Shown: positions 1-19,700 of the stretch, piece after piece
Layout: every line of letters begins with the position of its first letter
How positions within the stretch are numbered: the stretch's first letter is position 1
Source of the DNA: Mastacembelus armatus
Taxonomy: Eukaryota > Chordata > Actinopteri > Synbranchiformes > Mastacembelidae
Reading direction: 5' to 3'
Assembly: GCF_900324485.2 (NCBI RefSeq)
Contig: NC_046639.1
Span: 10,329,718 to 10,393,717, forward strand
Length of the DNA: 64,000 nucleotides
Program-made: the position numbers and the translations under genes
Notes under the pieces: model-generated
Database searches by the model: none
Seen by the model: the letters and a program-made list of their open reading frames with translations, nothing else
Told to the model about the DNA's origin: nothing

Positions 1-183
1 GGCAGTGCTGGAAAATAATGGTGGTCACACAAAATATTGACACTTTGAGCCGAATTTGGACATTTTCACTTAGGGGTGTACTCACTTTTGTTGCCAGCGG
101 TTTAGACATTAATGGCTGTGTGATGAGTTATTTTGAGGAGACAGCAAATTTATACTGTTATACAAGTTCTGTGTGATACTGTA
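1..183. mobile_element. Tc1/mariner-type DNA transposon end fragment
   Basis: The first ~180 bases match, from memory, the terminal part of a common teleost Tc1/mariner element. It has the phrase about 'aggggtgtactcacttttg' followed by 'ttgccagcggtttagac', and ends near 'gatactgtat'. Only one end is inside the window, so its length and coding state cannot be judged. Confidence 0.6.
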
Positions 184-1682
184 TATGCAGAAGTGTCACT
201 GCATATCATATGGATCTGATGTGTTTAGCGTGACCCAACTAACCACTAATTTATTCACAGTGGATGTTGAGAGCCTGAGTGGGTGGTGATTGTTTTCCTC
301 TGAGGAGAATGGACAGCTTAGTTTTACATCACTTTAATGACACAGCTGAAGCTGGAGCCTTGGATAATCCCACAGTTCAGACTGATCCTGTCGTTTCTCT
401 CTTAAGCTTGTTGATGATGTAAGGTTCCACGCGTCAGGCCTGGTGTCAGTCTCTGTACCATACTGTCGTACAATGTGGAAGTGCTGCTCTGATTGTTTAC
501 TTCACATGCAGTAAAAGGTCCAGCACTTTGCTCTAATATAGTTACTTCCCACCTCTGTTTTTGTGACTGCCTCCATTTTTTCATACTAAAGTATTTAACT
601 CTATTAGGAAATTGAATGTGCAACAATGCTTTTAAGTGTGAGGATGTGATCAACTGTAGTGGTAACTCAGGTGTCTTTGGAGAGCAGTCTGTTCTAAAAT
701 ATTTTAATCAAACACGCTAATTTTTATTTCCCCATTCAGGTAATGAGGTAATGAGACGGTTAGCAAGGCAGTTTTTGAAAATCTGAAATGGATCCAGCAA
801 GGAAGTTGCACCTAACAATATACGGACTGAGATAATATAGACATATAGACATGGTTAACCATCTGAGATTTGATCATGCTAATTATACTGTGGTATCCTC
901 TTCTTTAGTCCTGTATCTGGGTATATGGCAGTATATGCCACTACTCTACAGTGCTATGGGACCGTAGCCTGAAATAACTGGATCAGTGGCCGTGCTGCCT
1001 TTGTGCAGTTGAACATCCATCATCAAACCTTACACTCTCATTAGAGTAGCTGCTGTAACCTGCAGGCCCTTCACCTTCTCTCCTAATTGGAAATGACTTC
1101 AAGTCAAAAAAGATAAAACACCTGAAAACAGAAGATGACCATGACCTCTTGACCAGTATCCATGACAACAGGATGAGTCGGTCTAACTATTGATATCCTC
1201 TGTTTCTCTGTTTATAGCACATACCTAAAACTATGTAGGTATAAGAGGAATACACAAATCTCATACTAGATCATCACTGCAGCCTGCCCTGAGACCTGCC
1301 TGCATTATTGCATTACTCTAGCTGGTCTATGCTTTTAGACTGGAGATATTTTTGCAGGCTCTTACAGGTTGCCTCTGAAGACCACAGTGTGTACTGCAGT
1401 ATGCAGAGCCTAATGTTGCAGTGTAGTTGTTCAGATCATCAAAGCCTGTGTGCTGTATGTACTAAAGTCATGCTTATGCCTGTTATCTGCACCACTTTCC
1501 AATAAGGCGTCACACTTTAGTAGTGTTTGTTAGATCATCATTATGCTTTCAGTAACATGCATTTTAAAATGGTAGTCCACCTTTGTCGGTGCTGAATAGC
1601 TTGCCCAAACTGGCGTATGTGCGCACGCATACTATATGCTGCTTTAAATGAGACGTGCTGCTTTGGAAATTCTGCTGTTTTT

Positions 1683-1714
<32 letters not shown>

Positions 1715-1730
1715 TGTGCACAACGCGCGC
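184..1730. other. Non-coding DNA upstream of camk1g
   Basis: No exon, RNA gene or recognisable repeat was found here. It is AT-rich, and the short open frames on both strands look random. A (TTTTG)n run and a (TGTCC)n run lie at about 1680-1755. This is probably intergenic or distal promoter sequence of camk1g. Confidence 0.4.
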
Positions 1731-1893
1731 CGTGTCCTGTCCTGTCCTGTCCTGCAGCTGTGCGGACAGATGATGGTACAGCCGCAGCAGCCTTGATAAG
1801 CATCCTGTGTCTACGGTCTCACTGAGCACCTGTGAGACGGTCAGCCCCTCCCCTCGGCTCTCCACATGGATGTAATCTCCGACTTGACAACAG
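1731..1893 (+). other. camk1g: Possible 5' non-coding exon and promoter area of camk1g
   Basis: GC content and CpG density rise sharply at about 1720-2390. A good splice donor (CAG|GTAAGG) follows position 1893. The first coding exon of camk1g is preceded by its own acceptor-like tract, so an upstream non-coding exon is expected in this region. The assignment rests only on base composition and one donor; no conserved 5' UTR was recognised. Transcript data would settle it. Confidence 0.25.
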
Positions 1894-2407
1894 GTAAGGT
1901 CCCAGACAAAGTGATCTGCCGCGGCGAACAGAGCTCCTGCAGTGCACAGTCTCAAGGTAAGCCCCAGCCAGAGTGCTGGTGAACGCACGTCTTCTTTCTT
2001 CTTTCTGTGAATTATGTGGATGACTCAGAGCAGTGTTTGTCGTTTGTAAAGCTGCGGCGTGAGGGCTGTAGCTTTCAGCCAGAGATCAGGCAAAGGGCCG
2101 GGGGTTTCTGAGGTTTATTCTGCGTCTAACGTGGATAGTTGTGAGTGAATTAACACATGCAGAATAAGGACTCAGTGATATTGCTCAGCTGTATAGTTCA
2201 AGTTTGATGTGAACATTTGATCGGTCGTAGGAGAAAGATCGCAGAGTGATCTTTATCCGGGTGCCGCAGCCAGCTTGGCCCTGGTGGTGGGATGAGTGGC
2301 ATCGGCCGCTCCGCTCGCACTCTCGTGTTACTGTCAGAGCAGCCCGGACCGCTGTTTGCCACCGTCCTTGTGCTTACAGCAGGTGTTTCTGCGTCACAGT
2401 ACATACG

Positions 2408-2439
2408 ATATGTGTGTATATATATTTATATAATATATG

Positions 2440-2522
<83 letters not shown>

Positions 2523-2525
2523 ATG
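2408..2525. repeat. (TA)n/(TG)n microsatellite
   Basis: An almost pure TA dinucleotide run of about 90 bases passes into a short TG run. The Ile/Tyr-rich frames predicted across it are artefacts of the repeat. Confidence 0.95.
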
Positions 2526-3461
2526 TGCATGTGCAGGAGGGTCGGATGCAGCAGTGAATGGCCTGTTCTGATCTTACCTACTCTGCCTAATAACACAATG
2601 ACGCGGGGAAACAAAGAATTACTGCAGGGGAAAACTGGGGAGTGAAGGCTGAGGAATCAGAGCTCATGCTTGTGTGTATGGAGAGTGAAAATTGCATGAA
2701 TGATGATTAAAAAAACTCATTACCTCTTTTTTTTCTTGTGTTAATCATAGGTTTATATGTATGAACATATTTGTATGAACAGATACCTTTTAGTGGTAGT
2801 TCAAACTTTTAGAGTTATTAGTTTAGGCTCTTCTTCAGTGTTTATACCTGTGACAAGGTCAGGTCTCCAGATCAAGAGTTCCTAATCACTTATATAAGTG
2901 AAAAGAGGGCCAGAAACCAAACTAGGTAACCTGCTCATTTTGTCCCTAATCCTTCTCAGAACCTTCAGTTTAATTGGATTAGTCATTTTCTCCAATGTTC
3001 TGTCCTGATAGGTGTTCAGTATTAAAGCAAAGATAACCATTTTGTTCAGCATAATGTGATCATCAGAGTTGTGCAGTGAGCTATTTCAGAAAATTCTGAA
3101 TTTGACCATAGTTTTGTAGATTTGTTAAGGATTTAACAAACACAGGTTTTCTGACCAATGCCGAAACTCAAGGTGGCAGATTCTTCATGCTGCTGAGTTT
3201 ATTTGACCAGTGACTGCTCAGCCCTATTCAGACATCCTCTGCAGCAGTATCTTACCATGTCATTTGACCTTGGTACACACAGGTCATGCTGTGTAGCCTC
3301 CTGTGTGCTGGTTCTAACATGGATTAGGGTGCTAACCTTTTGTCAGCCAGACAGAAACTCCGGTCCGTGTCATCTCCTGCGTTCTCTTGCAGACAGTCTG
3401 AACAGAAGCACAGCTGCTTCATCATGATACTTCAGTAATCCCAAACGACTTTGTGTTTGTG

Positions 3462-3565
3462 ATGAGGAGGAGGAGGAGGAGAAGGAGGTGGTGGAGGTGG
3501 AGGTGGAGGTGGAGGTGGAGGAGGTGGAGGTGGAGGTGGAGGTGGAGGTGGAGGAGGAGGAGTCA
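3462..3565 (+). repeat. (GGAGGT)n purine-rich minisatellite, possible G-quadruplex
   Basis: About 100 bases of GAG/GGT triplets, with tracts of GG every 3-6 bases on the + strand. It lies about 180 bases before the camk1g start codon. The poly-proline frame on the opposite strand is an artefact. Repeated closely spaced GG tracts are compatible with two-quartet G-quadruplexes in DNA or in a primary transcript; this is inference. Confidence 0.85.
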
Positions 3566-3742
3566 GAGGAGGAGTCTGGACAATTAAGCCAGGATTATTA
3601 CAGCTTTGGTGTGACTGCATGCAGAAGTTACTCCCCCTAAGGAAACAAGGGCAGTGTTAAGTGACTGTTAAGTGATTCACCTGTTCTTATGTGTTTTTTT
3701 TCTTTCATTCTGAAAGAGATCCCTGTTGAAGCGTCTGCAGAC

Positions 3743-10512
<6,770 letters not shown>

Positions 10513-11202
10513 AGCCTTCATGAAGTTTACATGGAAAGAAGCATTTTACAAGGTAGGTTTGAGAGAAGCTTTTGCATACGGATAGTAGTAGTATTTGTTC
10601 TATAATTACACTTTTATTACATTAGTACATATTCACATGTACATGTACAATTTCTGTGTGTCTGCATGGGATTGCTACTAGTAGCAGGCAGATTCTTTTA
10701 TTAGCAGTGACATAACATGGGGCTAAATTAAAAAAAAACATCTAAATCTCACTTTTCATGCTTTATCTCACCCTGAGTGTCTTTCTGCCCTCTGCAGGCC
10801 AGTGTTGCTGTGCTGCCTCAGCATGAAGCTGTTTCATGGCAGTTGCTCCCTTGGTACTGAGAATGAAAAGTGGTTGAACCTCTGTCAGACCTGAATGGTC
10901 CATACAGCCTTTCTGGGGTATTTTATTTTGGAAAGTGTGTCTGTGAAGCTTCCTGAGCCCCACAGGAGCACAGAAACACACACTACTCACACATTCAATT
11001 TAATTCACAGACACAGGGTAGACTTCAGTTAAACAGGACAGTATTTCAAAGGATTGACATTGTTAAGGAGATATGAAACTTGCTACTGTGCTCTACTTGA
11101 ATACCCATTTCATTCTTGGGGAAGCAGTCCTTGAAGGCTTTATATGAAGATTTCTGGTTTATAGAATTGTCATTATACTGTATATAATTTAAGACACAAT
11201 GC

Positions 11203-11208
11203 AATAAA
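11203..11208 (+). terminator. camk1g: Candidate polyadenylation signal of camk1g
   Basis: The first strong AATAAA after the stop at 10512 would give a 3' UTR of about 700 bases. A further AATAAA lies near 11613, so alternative ends are possible. Confidence 0.5.
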
Positions 11209-11229
11209 AATAATTAATGTACTTCATCA

Positions 11230-14040
11230 TGTATAAGGCATTATCATATAACCAACCTGTATTTGTAGGCACAATAGAATAGTGGCAAAACTGCATGCAT
11301 ACTTCTTCACATCAGCCATACTGTAATTACTATTATTATGTAAAGTTCTCTTCTTTTTATGACAATTTTGCATTCTGTTTAACATTTTCTAAAGTATTTG
11401 CTTAAAAAAGTAATGACAATATATAAGCAAAGATAATATATGTTCAAACCGGCATATCTTGAAAAGTGAAAATGCCACAAGTATATCCATGATTTGCCAA
11501 TGAATAGCTCTCCATATGCCATTATTAATTCTGGTCAGTCTGCTTTTTGTCTGTTGTTTGTCAGCTGTATGTGGCTTGTTTGTGTATAAAGCCATTATTC
11601 CTATATGCTCATAAATAAAGCATGTGCACACTCTACATTCATTGAATGTAATTTTATGTCTTGACTCACTTGACTTTTTGCATTACATCACCCATGCATT
11701 ACATCACCCATGTAATAATCAAAGCACAAAATGGCAAAACCAATTTTCATGGTAAGGCAGTAGCAAAATTATATTTGTCTATTACCTGTTGCCACTATGG
11801 CACAGAACACTTCTGTTTACAAAATGAGTTTAAACAATGTTCTGTGACTACAACTTTTTATGAATAATATTTAAGGGTATTTTCCGACTGTAATACTAGG
11901 AGTAATTCCTGAAGATGATTGATGTTTAATGCAAACTGCAAAAATACAAATGCATATGCCAAGCTAGAATGCAACTCTTTGATATTACAAAGCCTTATTT
12001 TCAGTTTTTCTCCTTCAACTAAATATCTGACTACATTTTGCTGACTCATTACTGAAATTAAAATATTGAAAATATAATTATTTGCTGGTAACCTAACTCT
12101 TGTACCTGATTCTGTGACCTGAGCAGGTAACCTTAATGAAACTAATCTTCAAATCAATTACCAGACTGTACTTCTTTAGTAGATTAGATGACACATCAGC
12201 TGAGGATTACAAAGAGCAGTGTATTTAGAGCAGCAGGTTTCAGACAGAGTAAATTACAATAATCCAGCATGTCCTTGGAACCAAGTTCAAACCGAAAGCT
12301 CCAGCATCAACAAAAATATGAGTCATATGTTGCAGATTCTGACTAATGTTCTGAAATGTATGTTTCCCTGCCCTGCATTATACCCGAGTTTTTGCTAAGA
12401 TGTAGATCATCTAATTTTAAAACAAATAAACAATAAAGCCCTTAGAACATTTCAAATCACTTGTCAACTTAAAACTCCATTTTCTATAAGCACTCTAAAA
12501 ATTCAGTGTATGCTTATACTTTGTGAGCTCCTATAGAAAGAGCTTCATATCTACATACATCATAAAAACTCCTCACCCCTTAACACCACGTGGTTAATCT
12601 CCCAAAATGTGCTGAAATATGCCTGTGGAGATTCTCAGTTGTCCAGGTGAGGTTATCTAGAGGCTGAGTCATGGCAACTGGACTTCTAGTTTTTAGGTCA
12701 AGACGTTTCACTACTCAGCCGAGTAGCTTCATCAGTCTAAGAGAAAGCTAATATGGAAACTCCAAACTCTTTTAGACTTATGAATCTACTTGGATGAGCA
12801 GTGAAATGTTTCAACACAACATGGTTAATTTTGTCAGTATAGAGAAAGATGGGCCATTCACTCAGAAGAAGTCAGAAAAATGGGGCAAAGGTTTCCAAAC
12901 AGTCTCAACCTTTTCCCAGCAGTAGCAAACAGAAGTGGCCAGACTCCAAACGGAGTGGCTCAAAGAACACTGACAGTGTAATTACAGTGATAATGTCAGC
13001 AATGCTGGTGCAAAGCCTGGGCTCCAAAACGGGGGGAAAGGTTATTTTTGAATTTAACTACATTTCATAACGGCTCATCAAAAATTCAGATGTTGATCAC
13101 TAATCAAAAGAGTCAAGAATAATAGAGCGATTATGCCAGAAGTGTAACATGAGCAGGACAGTATTTTCTAGCTTATGTGTTTTAATAGTGTAGCTATTTT
13201 AATGTATTTCACTGTTTATTTGTTGGCTTGTTTATTTATTTTATGTTGATGTTGCAATTGTGGCTGTCATAGAATATGTTACCAAAATTATGTCATCATT
13301 TAAAAAAAAAACATATATATGACTTCATGGTTGGTCAGTTGGTAAAACAACAGTGTTCACAAATCTACAACCCTACAACCCAGACTGATGCGAATCTCAT
13401 TAGTTGTGCAGATTAACAAAGACTTGGACATAATGAAATGTGGACTTCATGTTGGGGCTGGAAGAAAGTCAACGTAACACCAAAGTCATTACCAGTCATC
13501 CTGAAGTGGACATATGTGTTTGTTTTGAGCCCACACCACACCACTTCTCTCCATCTCTAGTATCTCCAGTCCACTGAACCCCAGTCCGTGTGTGTGAATG
13601 GGCCCTTTCAGTACATAGAAATGCATGTAGGTAGAAAGTGTGGCATAGCACGGTAGTGTGCCATGAAGCAAATCCAGGTGTGCCATGAGATTTTGTGACA
13701 GCCACGTGTAATTTTGTCTACCCCTTTGTTTACAAGGAGCACAGAGAGGAGTCTGCAAGGAAAAGGGAAATCTATTATCCAAAACTCTGACAGTACAACA
13801 ATGTAGTTGTAGAAAGAACTGTATGTTCAGTAGGACTGATAAATAAATATCTTTTCCTTCATAGAACTATTAGTAGGGTGTTGATTGTAAGTTGTTGTAA
13901 TATTATTATTTAGGACAGAAATAATATTTTTGTGTAATTTCCATGACAAAGTATAATATGACTTAACTTTCACATGAGGCCCCAGGAGTAAAAATAATTC
14001 ATAGCCTATAGCAATCGAAGTAGAGGATCAAACAGGATTA
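11230..14040. other. AT-rich intergenic DNA between camk1g and g0s2
   Basis: No conserved coding exon is recognisable. A 97-codon minus-strand frame at 13489-13782 resembles no family I know. A dispersed-repeat fragment occupies 12630-12805. The rest shows nothing. Confidence 0.4.
12630..12805. repeat. Fish dispersed repeat fragment (AAGACGTTTCACTACTCA type)
   Basis: It contains 'TTCTCAGTTGTCCAGGTGAG', 'AAGACGTTTCACTACTCAGC' and, 100 bases on, a partly complementary 'GGATGAGCAGTGAAATGTTTC'. These phrases recur in teleost genomes as parts of a fold-back repeat. The copy is worn and its superfamily is uncertain. Confidence 0.5.
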
Positions 14041-14560
14041 TTTGTTTGGGTGTCAAACGTATATCTTCTGGTGTTCAGATGTTGACACAACGTGCAGACG
14101 CTCCGTGACGTCGTCCAGTTGTCATTTACACTGCATGCTGCTGACACGTCTCTCTGTGGCAAAGATCAGACACATTTCACAACCCACTTGCCTGATTTCG
14201 CTCCCTCCACTCCCGCGGAGAGGGAAACGGGTCAAAGAGCGGAGAGTTTCAAACCAGACGTAGACACACGTTTACCCCCCGCTGCGTCACAGCTCCACGG
14301 TCAGACAGCACGGCTGGAGGGGGATTCTGGCGAATCATATCTTCCAGTGCACCCTGTCGGTGATCAATAAAGGGTATTCCATGTGTAGACGGGACATGGC
14401 TGTCCCGTGTACTTCCATTGTGTGTGTCCACTGTTTCACGTGCTGGGATTGGACAGTATTCAAGCTCTCTCGGTAAGATCAGTGTGCGTGGTGGCAACAA
14501 AGCGTTCACGGTGTTCAGTGTACAGTAACATCTTTATCTGGAATAAAATGATTCATTGAA

Positions 14561-14977
<417 letters not shown>

Positions 14978-15119
14978 TATCACATGTAGGCTACTGTTTC
15001 ACCTTCAGAGAATATTTGCTCCTTGTCCTAAAAACTCGTGCCCTTTTACCCAAACAGCTTCTAATCTCCAAAAGCAATTGCATTGCAAGCAGTCTCATGA
15101 ATATGGATTTTGTCACCAT

Positions 15120-15239
15120 TGGGGGAGTTGACCTGACGTGCCTTTAAATTGCTGGTCCTCTGGGCTCTCTGGCTGCGAGTGCCTGACTGGGCTGAACATT
15201 GAGAAAGAAGTCAGGTTTTAGTGGTGTAGCTGCTTTAAA
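15120..15239 (+). promoter_or_regulatory. g0s2: Likely g0s2 promoter and 5' non-coding exon
   Basis: A TATA-like 'CTTTAAATT' sits at about 15142. A GT donor follows 15239 (AAA|GTGAGT). The matching acceptor (TTTAACAG) ends at 15350, just 15 bases before the g0s2 ATG. Human G0S2 also has an intron in its 5' UTR and an uninterrupted coding exon. The transcription start itself is inferred. Confidence 0.4.
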
Positions 15240-15365
15240 GTGAGTATCAGTGGCTGTATTCTGTGTGCTTAGAAAAAATGACTCATGTTGTTCTTGGACA
15301 ATCTTCTTTAACAAAACGTCTGAGTGCATGCTCTCTGTTTTCTTTAACAGAGTGAAACAACCCAG

Positions 15366-15713
15366 ATGGCAACCATGGGCGAGCTCGTCCCTTTTGTGAA
15401 GGAGATGCTGAGCCAGAGGCCCAGCCGCAGCTTGCTGAAGATCTACATGCTCGGCTCCACTCTGGCGGTGCTCGGAGCGGTTGGTGGACTGGTGGAAATG
15501 ATTTTCCTGCCGTTCGTGGAGCAGGAGGCGACTGAGGACGAACCAACAGTGCTCATCGTGGAGAGAGAGAAGGTGATGAAGTCAAACGCTACTTCGGTTC
15601 GCCCTGAAGCGGTGGACTTGCTGGGGACAGTAGAGCTCGAGGCCGAGGCCAAGGCCAAATATCTGGGGAGTGCTAGAAGAAGAAGCTCCACCAACCGCCT
15701 ACATGCTTCGTGA
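15366..15713 (+). CDS. g0s2: G0/G1 switch protein 2, ATGL inhibitor
   Basis: 115 residues against 103 in human, in one coding exon. The N terminus MATMGELVPFVKEML aligns with human METVQELIPLAKEMM, which supports this first ATG. Residues about 22-47 hold the positively flanked hydrophobic segment ('LKIYMLGSTLAVLGAVGGL', human 'VKLYVLGSVLALFGVVLGL'), the part known in mammals to bind and inhibit adipose triglyceride lipase (PNPLA2) at lipid droplets. The C terminus NRLHAS matches human NRQHAS almost exactly, while the acidic middle region is poorly conserved. CAMK1G and G0S2 are also neighbours on human 1q32, so the order is ancestral. Mammalian G0S2 is induced by insulin, PPARs and LXR; I could not identify a convincing response element here. 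Confidence 0.93.
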   Translation: MATMGELVPFVKEMLSQRPSRSLLKIYMLGSTLAVLGAVGGLVEMIFLPFVEQEATEDEPTVLIVEREKVMKSNATSVRPEAVDLLGTVELEAEAKAKYLGSARRRSSTNRLHAS

Positions 15714-15926
15714 AGAAACTCTCCTCCCCTGATGAACTGGCCCCTTTTTGCACTCTATCTTTTATTGGCCCTACGTGTTGACTGGAACAAAGAGATGTGT
15801 GGCAACAGGACAAACTGCAGGGAGCAGTAATGACTAGCTGCTGGACGGCAGATATACTTGCATATGTGATGTGGTGAATGTGTTGGTATAAATTGAATAT
15901 GTGTGATTCACTTTATTTTGCACTCA

Positions 15927-15932
15927 AATAAA
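15927..15932 (+). terminator. g0s2: Candidate polyadenylation signal of g0s2
   Basis: An AATAAA 214 bases after the stop codon. A second AATAAA lies at about 15996. Confidence 0.5.
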
Positions 15933-16009
15933 CCTATTTTTCTGCTAGCACCTGGGTCTGCGAATGTTTTAACTATTTCATTTCCCCATCGGGGAAATAA
16001 AAGCAACTT

Positions 16010-16740
16010 TTTCAGCCTAAAAGCAGCCTATTTCACTTGTTTTTTTCCATACCTTAAATTCTCCATTTCGCTAACAGGACATATGAGTAACAGGACACCA
16101 ACCAGTCTTATGTGTGTAGAGGTTTAGCGGGTTATTGTGGAGCTGCCTGATGTCTTCACCGGGTAATTTAATGAAGGTAAACACAGCGGTGGGTGGTGCG
16201 TAATGGCACTGCGTCCTGTTGTCATTGATGACTGGAGAGATTTACTGAACTGAAGGACAGGCCGTGCTTCACAGCAGCTCTGGACAACAGAAACTGCAAA
16301 ATACTCACACTAATTTAGCGGCAAATTCACATTATTTTAGCGGTGATCCCACTTTAACACGTTGTATTGATTCCTATTTAAACGCACCTTTTGACTCTAC
16401 AAACCTTCATCAACAGAGCCGTGTCGTCGGACATTAAGTCATTATTTTTATTTTATTTATGTATTTATTTTTATTTATCCTGCTGGTAAAACGAAAGCAA
16501 AAAATTCTATTCTCCACCTCCCCTGCTGTGGGTCCATGTGTAGCTGGTGTAATATTACATGTAAAAACTAGAGGGCGTCATTAAATATTGAGTTTTAATT
16601 TCAACATCCGGTCAGGTGACGGGAAGTAATGTCACAAAATCGCAGTGTTTATTAACCGCGGCTAAACCGTCGCTGGTTAAATACGGTTGTTGACACTATA
16701 AATTAATTTAATCCATCTGGCACTGCTCAAATAGTTGCGG
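16010..16740. other. g0s2-taf8 intergenic region with taf8 promoter
   Basis: No repeat or further gene was seen. The part just before the taf8 ATG (about 16590-16740) is richer in CpG ('CATCCGGTCAGGTGACGGGAAG', 'ACCGCGGCTAAACCGTCGC') and includes an ETS-like CCGG/GGAAG core, as expected for a TATA-less housekeeping promoter. That function is inferred. Confidence 0.35.
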
Positions 16741-19700
16741 ATGGCGGATCCTGCGGTGGCATCCGGAGGTTCCCTGACCTCAGGGGGGGTAAGTAAAGGG
16801 CTGCACCTCCGCCATGAGCAGGACGGATGTAGCGGTAGCGATAGTGTGTAGTTAGCAGTCAGACCACGCACTCAGATGTTTTAACAATGTGCTCAAATGT
16901 TTAAAGAACTAATGGAGTTACTGTTAAGTCCAGTACGGAACTGCCGTATGTAGTTATAGTCCGTAAAGTAAGCCGTTCATCTTTTATATGTGCAAATACG
17001 AATGAATGGACACTAGCAAAGTTTGGTAATTGTATTATCTACATTTGCTGCCGGTTGTGAGTATGTTGCTGTAACGTTACCGAGTCTAACAGCGTGGAGA
17101 AAGGTTTTATCAACTTGTTTAGTCAACAGGAAATTCTGTCCAAACCATAAAATAAGATGTATGGATTGTAAAGTAGGTTTTATAGTGTAGATACTCAAGA
17201 GTAACGTTACACATCATCGAATTTGGGTCGACACAGCTTTGCACAATTTTGTCAGTCTTTTAACAGCTACATTTTCTCACTATACAATTCCATGTATGTT
17301 ATTTCATGTTTTTACTGTCTACGGTATTAGGTGAATAGTAAAAAAACAAGGGAAAGCCATTCAAAAACAACGTGTCCAAGTTTTTGGCTGCTGCTGTGAT
17401 TGTCTGTGGAATATTTTGGAGTTTAGACAGTTGATTAGACATCACTGAAAACTGGGAAACTAGTTAGTTCAAGTTTCTAGTTAGATGATGTCTCATGCTA
17501 CGGTGAGCCCATTACCTGATGGACTTACTGATGTGTTTTCTCACAGTACTTGAAGTGTGTGCATGTGTTGTTTTTTCTTTTTTTTCCAGCGTGGGAGTGG
17601 TGGCAAAGCAGCTTCCAGTCCAGCAGAAAACTACCACCTGGCCCGACGTCGCACCCTGCAGGTTGTTGTCAGCGCCCTCCTGACTGAGTGTGGTTTTGAG
17701 AGTGCAGAGAAGGCGGCAGTGGAGACACTCACTGAGATGATGCAGAGCTGTACGTATGAGCCCTGACATATAGTATCCATCTACTGAGGACATGCCAATG
17801 TTTGGTTCACAGAGCTGTACCAAAAATAATAATAAAAAAAAAAACATCACATAACCTTTATCCAGTACTGCATGCTTCATTCAACAAACATTTCCAGCTA
17901 ATTTGCATTCATCAGTGGGTTTCTGACTCATTTGTGACTACTGCAAACCCCATTTTGATCTCATCATCTGTGCCCCATTCATTTGTTACATTTGCTAAAT
18001 GCTGTGGTAAATTAAAGACCCCCCCCCCCTTTTTTTTTTTTCTATTTTCAGATATAACTGAAATCGGCCGCTGTGCTAAATCATATTGTGAACACACAGC
18101 CAGAAGCATCCCTACACTGTCAGATACAGTGATTACACTCATTGAAATGGGTAATGAATTGGAAACAGATGAATTAAACATTGTGTCCACATTATATCAG
18201 TGACATAATTTAATCTGTTCATATCTCTGCTTCAGGCTTCAATGTTGACACGCTGCCTGTGTATGCCAAAAGATCACAGAGGATGGTTATAACTGCCCGT
18301 GAGTAGATCCTTTACCCTCTTACATTTTGTAAACTTCAGAAATTTACTGATAATGGTTATATCATTTACTATATTGATTTGTAAATGTTAACTGAAAAAT
18401 GAATTGCTTTTTTCTTTGATTTCAGCTCCAGTGACAAACCCACCTGTGACTCCCAAAGCACTGTCAGCTGGACAGAAACGCACACATCCGTCCCACATAC
18501 CGAGCCACTTCCCAGAGTTCCCTGACCCTCACACCTACATCAAAACACCAGTGAGTCAGATCCTTTCTTTATCAAGATCCTCATAGAGACTGTCTGTGGA
18601 AATAAAATCTAATCCATTTGAATCCAAGTGAACACTGCAATCAGGGTATCAGCCTTCATTCTGTGAAACAAAGCCAATAGACCAGTGAAGTGTTTTTTTT
18701 TTCTGTGTGCAGACATTCAGAGAGCCTGTGTCAGACTATCAAGTGGTGAGAGAGAAGGCAGCAACTCAGAGGAGAGACGTGGAGCGAGCTCTAACACGCT
18801 TCATGGCAAAGACCGGAGAAACTCAGAGCCTCTTTAAAGATGACATCAGTGCCTTCCCATGTGAGCAAATCTACTAAGCTGACCTGTATTTAAAAGATTG
18901 GTTGTAATTGCTGATGTGCTGTTTGAAGCATGTTGTAGTTGAATGTGTTCTAACCTCTGCAATTGTGCTGTCAGTGATTGCAGCACGGCCCAGCGCCATC
19001 CCATATCTCAGTGCCCTCCTGCCCTCAGAACTGGAACTGCAGACTCTAGAGGAGACAGACTCCTCAGAGCAGGATGACCAGACAGACAGTGAGAATGCTG
19101 CAGGCAACATCATCACTGTAAGTTTTCATTGGCTGGAGCCTGCACATTGTCTGATACAGTCAGACTTCACGTTCTCACACTCAGTTCCTGGATTTCCCAA
19201 CTAACTTTAACATACAAAATGTCAGGAGTATACTTTGTCAAGAGAACTGGGAACCTGTAAGAATTACATTTTCAGATGGAATTATGCATATTAACAAAAC
19301 GATTTCTGTAGGGATTAAAATTTTTTTTAGACTTTTCAAACCCACAGAGTACAATACCTAACAGCTAATCTGACCAAAGTTTGAAAGATATCATTGTAAA
19401 TCAGTAGGAATCATATAGTCTAAAATGATTTACTAAGCATATCATTTTATTGATATTTATACTGAATTGTCCTTCCTTTGCAGCTACATGTAAAAATAAT
19501 TCATAACATCATCCATTAACCATGAAACATGGTCTGGGCTTGGAGAAGCAGCAGAACATAGATAAGTTTGCCTGACGCATTAAGGATAAAATAAATAAGG
19601 TTCGCATAAGGCCTGTTTTTTTAGGGAACTAAAATTAGTTATTTTTCAGAGAGATAGCTCATCTATAGAACTCTGTGATCCTGTTTTTCATTATCTCTGA

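Noticed and set aside
2246-2645. 103- and 117-residue frames across the TA repeat
   Set aside because: They depend on the TA/TG microsatellite, and the flanking parts match no family.
3432-3620. Poly-proline 62-residue frame on the minus strand
   Set aside because: It is the complement of the GGAGGT array and has no conserved flanks or splice context.
13489-13782. 97-residue minus-strand frame between camk1g and g0s2
   Set aside because: No recognisable domain, no splice partners and a composition like its surroundings; it could be chance or part of a non-coding RNA.
14092-14370. 92-residue frame in the CpG-richer patch before the GATA array
   Set aside because: No family match. The patch has a CRE-like TGACGTCG and may be a regulatory or non-coding exon, but nothing supports translation.
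15125-15150. PPAR response element at the g0s2 promoter (TTGACCTGACG)
   Set aside because: Only one half-site matches AGGTCA; the second half is too poor to claim a DR1 element.
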